Below are positions 11,638 to 21,895 of a stretch of DNA of 64,000 nucleotides, piece after piece. The number at the start of each line of letters is the position of its first letter. The stretch's first letter is position 1. The stretch comes from Hirsutella rhossiliensis (Eukaryota > Ascomycota > Sordariomycetes > Hypocreales > Ophiocordycipitaceae). A program made the translations under genes and the position numbers. A model generated the notes under the pieces. That model ran no database searches, was not told the origin of the DNA, and worked only from the letters and a program-made list of their open reading frames with translations. The DNA is taken from positions 744,001 to 808,000 of the forward strand of contig NW_025408679.1 in NCBI RefSeq assembly GCF_020360975.1, read 5' to 3'.

Positions 11638-12196
11638 TATACCACGGACAGTCCCAGGTCAGGTACCTGGGTGGAAGCTTGTAGATTTTCCCTTGCTGGC
11701 AGCCGGAGACAAGGATGTTACACTTCGACTGGACGGTTGAGATGGATATATGGGAATTGCGCAGAGAACGACGCGAGTCGAGGCGCCGGAACATTGTCAA
11801 CTAATTATACCCCAATGCAAATTGAACCAGGACCAATAGCACACCCCTTGTAAGGCAACGTTGAGCGTGACCGTTGGAGCTGGCTCGGCACGTAGACACA
11901 AGTACCTGGCCCTCTGTCTGGCGAAATTGCAGAGCTTGTCCTCGGTGAAGCGACAAGAGCACCTGATGCTGGCGGTACACCACCACTTGGTGCCACGACG
12001 CAGCGCAAGGACGGCTCGCGCGCTCGATAGCCATAGCCAGCAAGGCACGCAACGAGATACGACCCGAGGTTTGTGCCTACAAACGTCACAGCCATGATCA
12101 AATACGCTCGCCTTGTCTCCCGCAGGGAAATCATAGACATGTACATTTTCCCTCGACACGCTCTTTCTGCCCCCCCTTGCCGCGACAGGAGCCCTC
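11638..12196. other. Intergenic, convergent 3' ends
   Basis: This is spacer between the convergent coiled-coil gene and the NDUFB3 gene. No coding frame is supported. Confidence 0.5.
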
Positions 12197-12666
12197 TCAG
12201 TGGTGCTCCTCCTGGCCGTGGGCCGTGGCATGATGATGCTCGTCGTCGAGGAAGAAGTGTTCGTAGAGGCAGTATCCCGCGAAAAGAACCGTTGCAGTGC
12301 CGAGGCCGGGGAGCGCGCCCTTGAAGCGGTTCCGCCGGGAAAAAGTGCCGGTGTATCTCCAGGCCTCCCTGCGGGGGACCATCAGCAATGGCTCTCTCTC
12401 TCTGTGGTCGGTGGGCTCTCTAGAGAGCGGCGGGAGAGGGAAAGGCAACGGACGCTCGCTCCCAGGGGTCGTAGCGGGGCTGGCCGGCGGCCTCTTTGAA
12501 TGCTCGCATGTTGAAGCCGGTGATGTTGGGCTTGGGCCCGCGGGCGGCGCGGAGGACTCTAAGGGTCGCGGGGGGGAGACCAAGTGTCAGCTCTTGTGCC
12601 GCCATCGAGTGTGATGGGCGAGTAGGCGAGAGAATTGGCGAATCGTACACACCTTGTAGGAAGCAT
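12197..12666 (-). CDS. NADH:ubiquinone oxidoreductase (complex I) B12 subunit, NDUFB3-like
   Basis: This is an accessory membrane-arm subunit of mitochondrial complex I. Three exons are predicted: 12666-12653 (14 nt of coding sequence), 12558-12454 and 12368-12197, giving 96 aa. Intron 1 is 94 nt (GTGTGT, CTGAC branch, CTTAG); intron 2 is 85 nt with an atypical GTCCGT donor and a GCAG acceptor. The spliced product carries the family signature PNITGFNMRAF, then DPWER-x-EAWRYTG, then NRFKGALPGLG leading into the single transmembrane helix (about aa 68-84), and a His-rich tail (EHHHATAHGQEEHH). The length matches fungal NDUFB3 proteins. No cleavable presequence is obvious. An alternative start inside intron 1 would add residues found in no relative I can recall, so the 14 nt exon is preferred. 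The gene is divergent from CAF1. Confidence 0.88.
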
Positions 12667-13357
12667 TGCGCTGCCGGGCGAGGGACGCAATGGCCTGAGT
12701 GAGAGGGATGGGGAGAGAGACTGACAGGAGAGCAGAGGTGAGGTACTAGAGGTAGTCGAATGCTCAGTAAGTACCTCGGTACCTGTCTGCGCAAGTGGCA
12801 CCGGAATAAAGTAGAGGAGCACTTCCGAAGGTCACGGGTGCACGGACCACCTGCCCTCTTCCGTCCAGGCAGCGCAGAGCAGAGCAGAGCAGAGCAGAAG
12901 CAAGGCACAAGAGAGAACAAAGACCTGATCCATCGCTCAAGACAAAGCACTCTCCTCTTGCTCTGCAACAACACGATTGGCACTGCGTCCTCCCCCGTCG
13001 ACAGCGGCTTCTACATCTGCGCATCGTCGCCCGACCTGCTCCGGCCTTGAGCCTTCTTCTGCCACGTGCCTGCCGCCGTTCCTCGAGCAGCGACATCGTC
13101 CTCTCTTCGTGACGACGGAGAGACCGCCTCGACCCTTGCACCCATCCACTACAGCTGCCCGGGCGCCTTGCCAGCTGCGACAGACTCCCCCGCGACTCCT
13201 GCTGGTTCCTCACACTCAATGCACGCCCGGCGAGGCCCTCCAAATCGACGCTGCGCACCTCCTTCGACGCGTTAGAGACGTCCCTCGTCTCCTCCCTCCA
13301 CCCGCCGGCCGCCATCTCTGCTTCGCTCCCTCCGATAATCAGCACTCGCCTCTTCCC
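12667..13357. promoter_or_regulatory. Shared divergent promoter region of NDUFB3 and CAF1
   Basis: 690 bp separate the two start codons, so both promoters and leaders lie here. The interval contains a short (CAGAG)n run near 12877-12900 and long CT-rich stretches on the CAF1 side. The frame upstream of the CAF1 ATG stays open for about 127 codons but has no ATG in a convincing position. Confidence 0.5.
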
Positions 13358-14926
13358 ATGCCGCCACAGATCCGGGGCTTCGGCGCCGGGCCCGGCGTGG
13401 GCGCTCCCTTCCATCAACCCGGCTTTCCCTCCCATGGCCAGCCCCAAGGCGGCCCGATGGGCGGCAACCAGTACCTCAGTGCCAACGCTCAGATGAATCC
13501 CTTTGCTGCTGCCAACGGTAACTCATTTGGCGCTGCCGGGCTCAACGGAGCGGCTGCTGGGTTTGCCGACTCGGGCTTCGGCAGCCAAAATGCGAGAATG
13601 GGCTTTGCGCATGGTCCTGCCGGCGCCGCGGCCCTGCAGCAGCCCCAGCACGGCGGCCAGGTGCAGCACAACGTCCTGCTCGACCACCCGACAATGAGGA
13701 CGCAGCCCAACAAAGGCAGGATACGGGAGGTCTGGAAACACAACTTGCACGAGGAAATGGCCGTGCTCAGGGACTTGGTGGACAAATATCCCTACATTGC
13801 CATGGTAGGCTCTCGCCGAGACTCGGACGCGGCTTGGTCGCAGTTGCTTGCTGACTCTGGCCAACAGGATACCGAGTTCCCCGGAGTTGTATCAAGACCA
13901 ATGGGCGGATTTCGGGGCAAGAGCGACTACCACTACCAATGCCTGCGGACCAACGTCGATATGCTCAAGGTCATACAGATCGGCCTGACACTCTTCAACG
14001 AGGATGGCGAGACGCCGCCCGCTAGGCCACCGCCCGACTTGGCCGGGCTGGGGGGCAGGAGGAACGCCAACCAGGGGCCGTTTCCTTACTCGTGGCAGTT
14101 CAACTTCAAGTTTTCGCTCAAGGACGACATGTACAACGAGAAGTCGATTGAGTCCTTGCAACAAGCCGGCATCGACTTCAACCTCCTCGAGCGCGACGGC
14201 ATAGACCCGCACGACTTCGCCTCTCTGCTGATTCCCTCGGGCCTGGTGTGCTTCGACAACGTCCGGTGGATCTCCTTCCACGGCGGCTACGATTTCGGAT
14301 ATCTCACCAAGCTCCTCATTTGCATGCCCCTGCCCAATGACGAGGTCGACTTTGACCACAAGATGAAGCTCTACTTCCCCACAACGTACGACGTGAAACA
14401 CCTGATGAAGTACGCCATCAAGCTGCACAACTCGGGCCTTTTGACCCCGAGCGATCCCAACAGCACCGAGATTCTGCAAAAGTTCGAGCACAAGTCGGGC
14501 CTGGAGAACATTGCCGAGACACTCAAGGTGAAGCGCATTGGGTCGGCGCATCAGGCTGGCTCCGACTCGCTCCTCACTGGCAAGGTCTTCTTCCAGATGC
14601 GCGACAAGATCTTCAACGGCGACATTCCCGACGAACATGTCGGCAAAGTCTGGGGCCTGGGCATCCCCGACATTGGCCTTATCATGGCCTCGATGATGAG
14701 CCAGTCGGCTGCTGCCGGCAACGAACAACAGGCTCCCGGCCAGGCCAACGGCGCGTCACAGAACGGCGGCGCCCCCAGCACGCCTAATACGGGCAGCGTC
14801 GGCCTCGTCACCACGCCCGCGGCGCAGAGCCACAACACCAACGGCCTCGCCAACATGGGCCCCATGACGCCCGGCGGCGGGGGCGGTGTCTTTGGCAACT
14901 TTGCGTTTGCAGGGAATAATAGGTAG
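13358..14926 (+). CDS. CAF1: CCR4-NOT deadenylase subunit Caf1/Pop2
   Basis: This is a DEDD-family 3'-5' exoribonuclease of the CCR4-NOT complex that shortens poly(A) tails in the cytoplasm. Exons 13358-13804 and 13868-14926 give 501 aa. The 63 nt intron (GTAGGC, CTGAC branch, CAACAG) splits YPYIAM from DTEFPGVV, exactly before the first catalytic motif. Predicted metal ligands are Asp150 and Glu152 (DTEF), Asp about 291 (HGGYDFGY) and Asp about 382 (HQAGSDSLLTG), so the active site looks intact. The first 110 aa are Gly/Asn/Gln-rich and the last 80 aa Gly/Ala/Thr-rich, both common in filamentous fungal homologues. The chosen ATG precedes MPPQIRGFG. The intron is a multiple of three without stops, so an unspliced message would stay open (see findings). 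Confidence 0.93.
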   Translation: MPPQIRGFGAGPGVGAPFHQPGFPSHGQPQGGPMGGNQYLSANAQMNPFAAANGNSFGAAGLNGAAAGFADSGFGSQNARMGFAHGPAGAAALQQPQHGGQVQHNVLLDHPTMRTQPNKGRIREVWKHNLHEEMAVLRDLVDKYPYIAMVGSRRDSDAAWSQLLADSGQQDTEFPGVVSRPMGGFRGKSDYHYQCLRTNVDMLKVIQIGLTLFNEDGETPPARPPPDLAGLGGRRNANQGPFPYSWQFNFKFSLKDDMYNEKSIESLQQAGIDFNLLERDGIDPHDFASLLIPSGLVCFDNVRWISFHGGYDFGYLTKLLICMPLPNDEVDFDHKMKLYFPTTYDVKHLMKYAIKLHNSGLLTPSDPNSTEILQKFEHKSGLENIAETLKVKRIGSAHQAGSDSLLTGKVFFQMRDKIFNGDIPDEHVGKVWGLGIPDIGLIMASMMSQSAAAGNEQQAPGQANGASQNGGAPSTPNTGSVGLVTTPAAQSHNTNGLANMGPMTPGGGGGVFGNFAFAGNNR

Positions 14927-15951
14927 GGCTCTGCGAGCGGCGGCCGCTGCCCTGGTTGGATAGGAGACAAAAAGGAAACACGACGTCTCTTTATCCCCTT
15001 GACAGCTGGGCCGTCTCCAGCGGTCTACGTCCGGTGCTTGACGAAGCTGAACCTCGGCCAGTGTGAAGCAAAAGGTCTGGGGGCTCGGTGTAGGTAGGAA
15101 ATAGGGGGCATGGGCGGCTCGTCCTGGTGAATTTACGCTTTCTCGATGGGCCTGTGTTTGCGGGCCAATGGTGGACGGAGCGGCTTCTACAGTCTTTATC
15201 GGAGGAGCAGGGAGCAGAGGCACGGGGCTTGGAGCTGCGCTGCTCGTGTACTTATTACTACTCGTCTTTGCGCGATGGCATAGACACAAATGGCAATTTT
15301 CTCGAACCTGGAGCAGCACGATTTGATGACGGCTCTTGTCAATGGGATGGGGGTGGAGTGGATGGGCTTGGAAATACACGGCTGTTGGACTTGCTTGTCT
15401 CTTGATGCTCCATTCTCATACCAAGTTTGTGTTTCTGCATTCATGGACAATCCTGATCAAATCGCAGACCTGCAGAGAGGGTCAAGTACTTATAATTCGC
15501 CGCCAACACCGTGCTTGTTTGCGCTTCAGACCAGTTTTGTCCGACAAGGACCGAATATCAAGGGAGCATCAATAAACAGGCTGGGTCGTGATCCGAAACC
15601 CGCTTCCCTATACGCCAGCCCCGTTCCGCCCCTGAAAACGCTAATCCATATAATTCAAAAAACTGCTATTCGCCCCCCGCCTCTTGTAGCGAGCGTGTCC
15701 TCTGGCGTGCGAGCCGCCTGATATGTGCTGCATCGTAGTGCAAGGCTGCACGCAGCCTGACGGCCAGCGTCGATGTCCTTCTCGCTCACTGGTATGTGCA
15801 TCGTCCGCCAGCGAGCGAAACGGTATAACTCATGAATTGCCGCCAGAACCTGATATACGACACGGTCATTGGCCGGAGGGATGGTCTCACGACCAAGACT
15901 TGCAAGCCGGCTGCTGCGAAGGGGGTACACGCCCCCGATAATGCCTACCTT
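14927..15951. other. Intergenic, convergent 3' ends
   Basis: This is 1.0 kb between the convergent CAF1 and GID9 genes. No coding frame is supported; both 3' UTRs are expected here. Confidence 0.5.
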
Positions 15952-17301
15952 TTAAGTGATGTATACCTTCTTGAGCACGTCCATGGCGAACACTTCGCCC
16001 GTGCGTGGATCCTTGACCAGGTTCTGTGGCAGCCCGGCTTTCTTTGCTTGGTCGGTGAGCCGCTGCTTCCCACAAACCCTGCCGTTGGGGAGCAGCATCA
16101 GATCATATTCGACGTGGCTTTTGGTGTGATGCGCATAGGGCACGTTTCTTGCCAGCTCATTGAGTTCAGTCGAGCATATGGGACACACCCCATGGCCGAG
16201 CGTAGACGCCCCGTCGCCCTGGTGGGAAGAAGAGTGACAGGCAGGCGTTTTGAGCGCCGACAGGCCAGAGGACAAGGCGATGTGAAGCAGAGGCACGGAG
16301 GGGAGGGAGAGGAGGTTGTTGTGGGCTTTTGTGAAGAGATCGGCCAACTCTGCCCAGCGAGACGGTTTGTAGAGATCCGAGTACACAGAGGCCGCGGGGC
16401 TGTTGGGGGGGATGGCGAGCAAGCCGCCGGCCTGTTGGATTTCCTTGGGATACGTTGCCGCGTACGGGACAAGATGCTTCTTGGCGTGCGCGACGGCCTC
16501 CGTGGGCCTGGGCTCGGATCGATTGCGGATCAGCTCGACGTACTGCTGGAATCGGAGCATGAACTCGAGCTTGCTCTGTAGTCACGACTGTCAGCCCACC
16601 TGCAGAAGTAGACGGCTCGATCAGAAAGCAATGTGGACAAGTTGCACACACCTCCATTTTCCGCAGTTCCTTCTTGTTGTCGGTGCACCAAGCAAGTGCC
16701 TCGGCGACGCTGCCACGGAGGAGTGCCTCGCGAATACGACTCATGTTGACAAAGGTGTCGACATCGACCAGGTTCTCAATATTCCTCTCCCGGGCCAGGT
16801 CGGCTGCAGTCTGGATGAAGCCGTGGCGCAGCAGGTAGTCGGCTAGCAGGCGGTCCAGCCTGCGGCGACTCCAGGCCTCGTACTTGACGTCCTCGACCGT
16901 GTGTATCAAGAAGAGCTCGTTGAGATGGGAGATGCGGGAGGCTGTCTGCGTGTGCAGGCGTGACTCCTCCTCGGCACACGCGGTGAGCTTGCGCTTGACG
17001 CCGCGCATGCGGGCAATCATGGCGTCGACGTTCTTGAGCACGTCCTGCTGCGAGGCGCGGCCCGAGACGGCCGACGTGGCCGAGTCCTTGAGCAGCGTCT
17101 TGAGGGCGGTTGTGTCCTTTTCGATGACGAAGTGGGCGGAGCGGAAATTTTTGCGGAGGAGCTCGTTGGGGAGACGCAGTAGCGGCTGGTCCTATGGGGA
17201 AGAAGATGATTAGATATCTGGTCTTCATGATGAAGGAAGGCAGAGCTTACCAGGAGTAGGTGCTCGTGGTGCTTGAGCGTGGCATGCTCGTGGTCGGCCA
17301 T
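15952..17301 (-). CDS. FYV10: GID/CTLH E3 ubiquitin ligase RING-like subunit Gid9/Fyv10 (MAEA)
   Basis: This is a catalytic-core subunit of the GID complex, which with Gid2 ubiquitinates gluconeogenic enzymes for degradation when glucose returns. Three exons, 17301-17251, 17191-16652 and 16575-15952, with 59 and 76 nt introns, give 404 aa. The spliced joints read [18 protein letters not shown] and [19 protein letters not shown], matching the family. A LisH motif is at about aa 125-158 ([20 protein letters not shown]), followed by CTLH and CRA helices. The C-terminal degenerate RING has [11 protein letters not shown], then [21 protein letters not shown] and KDPRTGEVF, with the usual reduced set of zinc ligands. 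The upstream flank is a 3.6 kb gene-free interval. Confidence 0.92.
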
Positions 17302-18984
17302 GGCGAACAGAGGTGGCTATGATGAGCTATAACGGAAAATAAGACGTGGCCATGTGCGGCCATGCAGCATTGATGATTGTCTCTTCCGCAAGACGGGAGA
17401 GCAGCTGGACGAGGTCGGTGGCTGCAGCTGCTGCGGTCGGATCGGACATATTCGGACCGGGACATGCTGCTGAGGGGCAAGCCATGCCGAGTGCCACTAG
17501 TCCAAGTTGCTTGCTTATCAAAGGCACAGTCTTGGTACGCAGAGACAAAGGACAACCTACGATTGCGCCTCGAGGCCACATACTCTATTGAATAACAAAT
17601 GGCTAAGCATACGCCTATACAACATCATTCTATGGTCATTCTATGGTCCAGAGCTTCACTCGGCACCCGCAAGTCAAGTAATCTGACCCTCGCCTCACCA
17701 TGTCTACCATATGGCCGCGATTGGGTAACGACAGTGAGGCGCTCGTCCAACGACTCGCCAGCCTCTCTCGCCCATTGCAAGCAACTCTGACAGGTCATGC
17801 TCGCTGACCCTCACTCTGCCAGAGAATGAAATCTGTCGACGTCACGGGCACCAACACCAAGCCGAGGCCCGACCCTCTCAAGCCTACCGGCGCCCGATGC
17901 AACCCCTAGGCGGCCTCTAGGGGAAAAGTCCATCAAAGCGCTCGTGGCCGACCTTGTGAGGATTTCGGGCGTGCTCACGAGGACCTCGCGCCGCCTGCAC
18001 CACTTTCCCGATCGGCGACGTAGGCCCAGCCTAGCCCGACAGGACGGCAAAAGTCGAGACTTGGGGCAGCCAACTCCATCAAAATACTGGCATATGGAAT
18101 CCCCCACGTCCATAACGTCTTCTCTCGCGCCGTAAACAGCAGTCCCGAAGCGTGGGGTGACACGGCGGGGTCATGAACCATATCGCGTCGGAAAGTAGGA
18201 TCACCGCATGCTTTGCAAGGTCAGGCCCATGCTTTATCCAGCCAACCTCTTGCTGGCCACAAAGACGAGAGTCTCAAGCGAGGCATGCCACCACCTGTTC
18301 CTGCCCAAAGTCCGACCTGAGCGGCCAAGCCCAACGGGAAACCGGTTCCGTCCCGAGAGCTAGACACAGACAGAAAGGGGGGGTCCTATTGCACCCGTCG
18401 AACGCGAGGAGGTCAAGTCAGCTGCCATCCCAAGCGGCGCTAATCATGGAAGCTCAGGCCATGGTGTCCTGGGACTGCCGCTATGGGGCTGGAACTGATG
18501 TGTCGCTGGAGTCACATCTTCACCATGGAACATTGTCGATGGCAGGCCCCGATTCAGCCATACTTGCAGAATCATAGACGGTTGATGTGGGCCTCAGACA
18601 TGCCCGTGACAAGCTCATCCGCAAGAGGAGTGGGCCCGATGAAGTCGGGGGTGGACAGATTGCCGAAGGCCACCAGATGAGCCGTGGCTGGTTTCTGGCG
18701 CTGTTGCGCATGCACACCGGCAGCGCTTGTCGGTTCCTTGCAGGTCCAAGGTTGGCGGGTTGTCGAGAGCAGACTCCCTGTGCGGCAAGTAAGCAAATGA
18801 AATACGAAAATGTTTCACATCGCGGGTAAATGAGCCTGTCAAGTGATTGCCTGATGGACGGCTCCAGCCGCCATCAGCTGACGGCGGCGGCGAGAGAGAG
18901 GAGGGAAGTGACTTTGGCGAAGATGCATAGCCCAAGCGCGATGGTGCCGCACCTCCCTGGGGCGGGGGGGCACGTGGTGAGATG

Positions 18985-19241
18985 TAAGTACCTATGTACC
19001 TTGGTGGGCGAGCAAATACGAGGGCTAGAAGGTACGCACCATACATACAGTACAGTGCGAAGTATTTGATAGTAGAGTACAGTAGTGATCTTAGCTGGTA
19101 CCTACTAGTAAGCAGCTCAAGGCTAGCAGTGCGAGGCACTCAACGTAGGTAGGGACGAATAGGTATCTAGGTAATTACAGTACCTACGGAAGTACTATAA
19201 TACTGTACCTTACCTACCACCTAGATACCTTGGTACCTTAC
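18985..19241. repeat. Cluster of GGTA/TACC and GTACTGTAC-like short palindromic motifs
   Basis: The stretch is built from recurring tetranucleotides such as GTACCTA, TAGGTAG, CTAGATACC and ACAGTAC in both orientations, without a clean tandem period. Similar clusters occur near 23310-23380, 23650-23760, 30040-30140 and 32560-32860. Confidence 0.6.
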
Positions 19242-19671
19242 ACAGGCGAGGAACCAACCTCCCATGCAGATTCGTGGTCGTCAGTGCCAGGTGCACCCGA
19301 GTACCTCCTGAGAAGGGTTCTGTACATGCACAGTGCCGCAAGTGGCATGGCGTCTGGATCACATAAGCCATCCCCGATGGCGATTCACCAGCAAGCCAAA
19401 GACCAAAGCGAGTGGCAGGACGACGAGAGAGACGCGGTGCAAACGAGAGCTGGAAGAGCGGCGGAGGCCGCGCTATCTATAGTACATGGCTGCACCGGCA
19501 ACGAGTAAACACCTGGATGGCCAGGCTAGGTCACAACTGATGTATCCGGACGTGGGTGTAAGGTATTAGATACATCAGAGCGCAGGTGCAGAGTGGTACC
19601 GCTCAAAGGTTCCAGCGACTTGTCCGTCGACTAGGAAGCTGCGCCTTGCTCCCATTCGTCCAAGGGCTGCA

Positions 19672-20036
19672 CACGTGATTGGCAGGCTGTGTGTGGCCTC
19701 AGGCATAACACCTTGTACATATTTATCGCCCATCTCGCCCGCCTGCACGTGTTCCACCTCTTCCTCCACCCCGTGACCTGCCGCCGTCCCCCCCAAACGC
19801 ACGCCTCTTATCCGTCTCATCGGCCCTTGCGCGCGACGACGGCATCGCCCAAACGTATCGACTCGTAGGATAAAGAGCGCGTGATATTCCAATTCTCTCA
19901 CCCGTCGACCGCCCGCTCCATCTCCCCTCTCGACTTCTTTCCGCGTCTTTTCCCCGACGACATCGTTGGCGGGTCCTTGGCCTGCAACTTACACTCGACG
20001 GCGCGATATCACGAGATAGATCACGCAAAACACGTG
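19672..20036. promoter_or_regulatory. Three CACGTG motifs upstream of the bHLH gene
   Basis: CACGTG occurs at 19672-19677 (followed by AT, giving RTCACGTG on the reverse strand), at 19746-19751 and at 20031-20036. RTCACGTG is the classical CDEI/E-box bound by Cbf1-type bHLH proteins. Self-regulation is an inference; the spacing of about 0.9-1.2 kb from the ATG is long. Confidence 0.35.
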
Positions 20037-20901
20037 AGAGCGCGAACCCGTGATCTGGGCACATGATCTGCGAGGTGTGTACGGTCCATGCATCTCCTTT
20101 CAGTCTCCGACTCGCGATGTCTTTTGCAATTTTTTTCACCTCAACCTACGCGCGCCTCAGTCTCGTCGCTGCTGGACATGACGAGGAAAAAAAAATGAGC
20201 ACACGTTGCCTCAATCAGGGTCGAATCTCTTGATTCATCTCGACGAGACGCGCCCGCCCGCACCTCTTCCTCTCTCTTTGCGCAGATTAATGCAATGCGC
20301 GCGTCCAATCGTCGCCTCATTCGTGCATACGATTTGTCTGGTTGTGCCGGTCGTGAGTGCGACCGTGGAGCAAGTGGTGACATGGCCGCGACGTCTTCCC
20401 TTCACCATCGTCGCTCTCAGTCCCGATGTTGCCGTTCCTCGCCTGGCACAGTCATTCGCCTTCCGCAACGTCTGAAGCGCCAGGCCACGACCAAGCAAGC
20501 GCTTGATTCATCCGAGGCTTCTGGGCCGATGCCACCTAGCTGGAAAATTCAGCCGAGAGGCGTCGCTTCGCAGCTGGTGAGCTCGCCGATACATCGTCTC
20601 CAGCAGCCGCCCCGCCATTACAGGCCTCGTCTGCCCCCGGCGACGACCACTTCCTTTTTCTGCACGTCGGGCGTATGCTGCTTCCATCGCCCTAGCAGAG
20701 CGCGTCCTCCCGCTAACAGAGTCAGCCCTGCGGCGTCAGGATTATCTGCGACGGATCCTCGAGCCATTCATTGAGATAGTGTCACGAAGGAAGCCAAGGG
20801 CCCATCCCATGGTTTAACCTTGCGTCGAGGCAGGCGTTCAATACACTAGTCACGCTTCAACCTTCGGCTCTTCCCCCGCAACTGTCGTTCGGTCCGAAAC
20901 A

Positions 20902-21895
20902 ATGTCCGATCCAGCGGCGGCGGCTGAGCAGCCCGATCTGTCCAGCATCACCGGCTCGCCCAGTCAGAAGCGCAAGCGAGACACGGAAAGCCCTGAGGCC
21001 CAGCGTGCTAAGCGCACCGCCCCCCCGGCTGCCATGTCGGCCGACACGGCTGCCTTTATTGAAAATGCCATCGAAGCGACACAAGCCGCGACGGCTGGCG
21101 GCGTCAACGTGGCCGACTTCAGCGCCCTTCAACAGGCTGCCGCCGCCGAGCACTCGGAACCGACAGACCCCTCCAACGCGACGAGTACGGCTCAGGCAGC
21201 CCTGGGCATGTACCCGACTCTTCACGTGCCCGCCTCTACGGAGGAGCAGTTTGCCGCCCAGTCGGGCACCGACGGGGATCAGGCACACGAAAACTCGTTT
21301 GATCCCGAGGTGACGCAGCCAGAGAGCTTACTAGACGCGTCCGCCGTGAGCCCGGACCAACAGCAGCCTCCGCCTGCTTCAAACGGCGTCCAGCCCCCGG
21401 GCCATCGCTACTCTACCTCGTCGACTACACCGAACCCGAAACCAAGCGTTGGGTCCGAAGAGTGGCACAAGATGCGCAAGGACAACCACAAAGAAGGTAA
21501 GACGTGGCGCTCCCCCGCTCCGTTGAGGTGCAAGACCATCTGACGGTGCGCTTCAAGTGGAACGGCGACGACGTGAGACGATCAACGAGGGCATCAACGA
21601 GCTGGCCAAGATAGTCCCGGGATGCGAGAAGAACAAGGGCTCGATCCTGCAACGCGCAGTCAGCTTCATCTCGCAGCTCAAGGAGAACGAGCAGCAGAAC
21701 ATTGAGAAGTGGACGCTAGAGAAACTGCTTACGGAGCAGGCCATTACGGAACTCAGCGCTTCCAACGACAAGCTCAAGCAGGAGTGTGAGCGGCTATATA
21801 GGGAACTAGAGACGTGGAAGCGGGTTGCGCAAAACGCCGGCCTCGAACCGCCGCAGCCAAAGGAGGAGAACAACTCGAGCGCGCCGACGAATTAG
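20902..21895 (+). CDS. CBF1: bHLH transcription factor, centromere-binding factor 1 (Cbf1/Cpf1) type
   Basis: Exons 20902-21496 and 21558-21895 are joined across a 61 nt intron (GTAAGA donor, CTGAC branch, CAAG acceptor), giving 310 aa. The splice falls inside the basic region and restores NHKEVERRRRETINEGINEL, the diagnostic Cbf1 sequence. His, Glu and Arg at the DNA-contact positions (H-x3-E-x3-R) predict binding to CACGTG. The helix-loop-helix is at about aa 200-255 (PGCEKNKGSILQRAVSFISQL) and continues into a leucine-zipper-like coil to about aa 295. The N-terminal 190 aa are Ala/Ser/Thr/Pro-rich, with a KRKR nuclear signal near aa 25. In yeasts Cbf1 acts at centromeres and in sulfur-amino-acid gene activation; in filamentous fungi the transcriptional role is the likelier one (inference). 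Confidence 0.92.

Larger units (their letters stand above)
17302..20901. other. Divergent intergenic region (3.6 kb)
   Basis: This long interval lies between GID9 and the bHLH gene. A cluster of GGTA/TACC tetranucleotide motifs lies at about 18985-19240. Three CACGTG hexamers lie at 19672-20036, ahead of the bHLH gene. Frames at 20295-20774 are probably its leader. No spliced gene could be assembled. Confidence 0.5.

Noticed and set aside
12977..13357. N-terminal extension of CAF1 by 127 codons
   Set aside because: The open frame begins without an ATG and reads Ser/Pro/Arg low complexity like a leader; the ATG at 13358 fits homologues.
13892..14728. A 278-codon minus-strand frame inside CAF1
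   Set aside because: It is antisense to the strongly conserved deadenylase domain and has no domain of its own.
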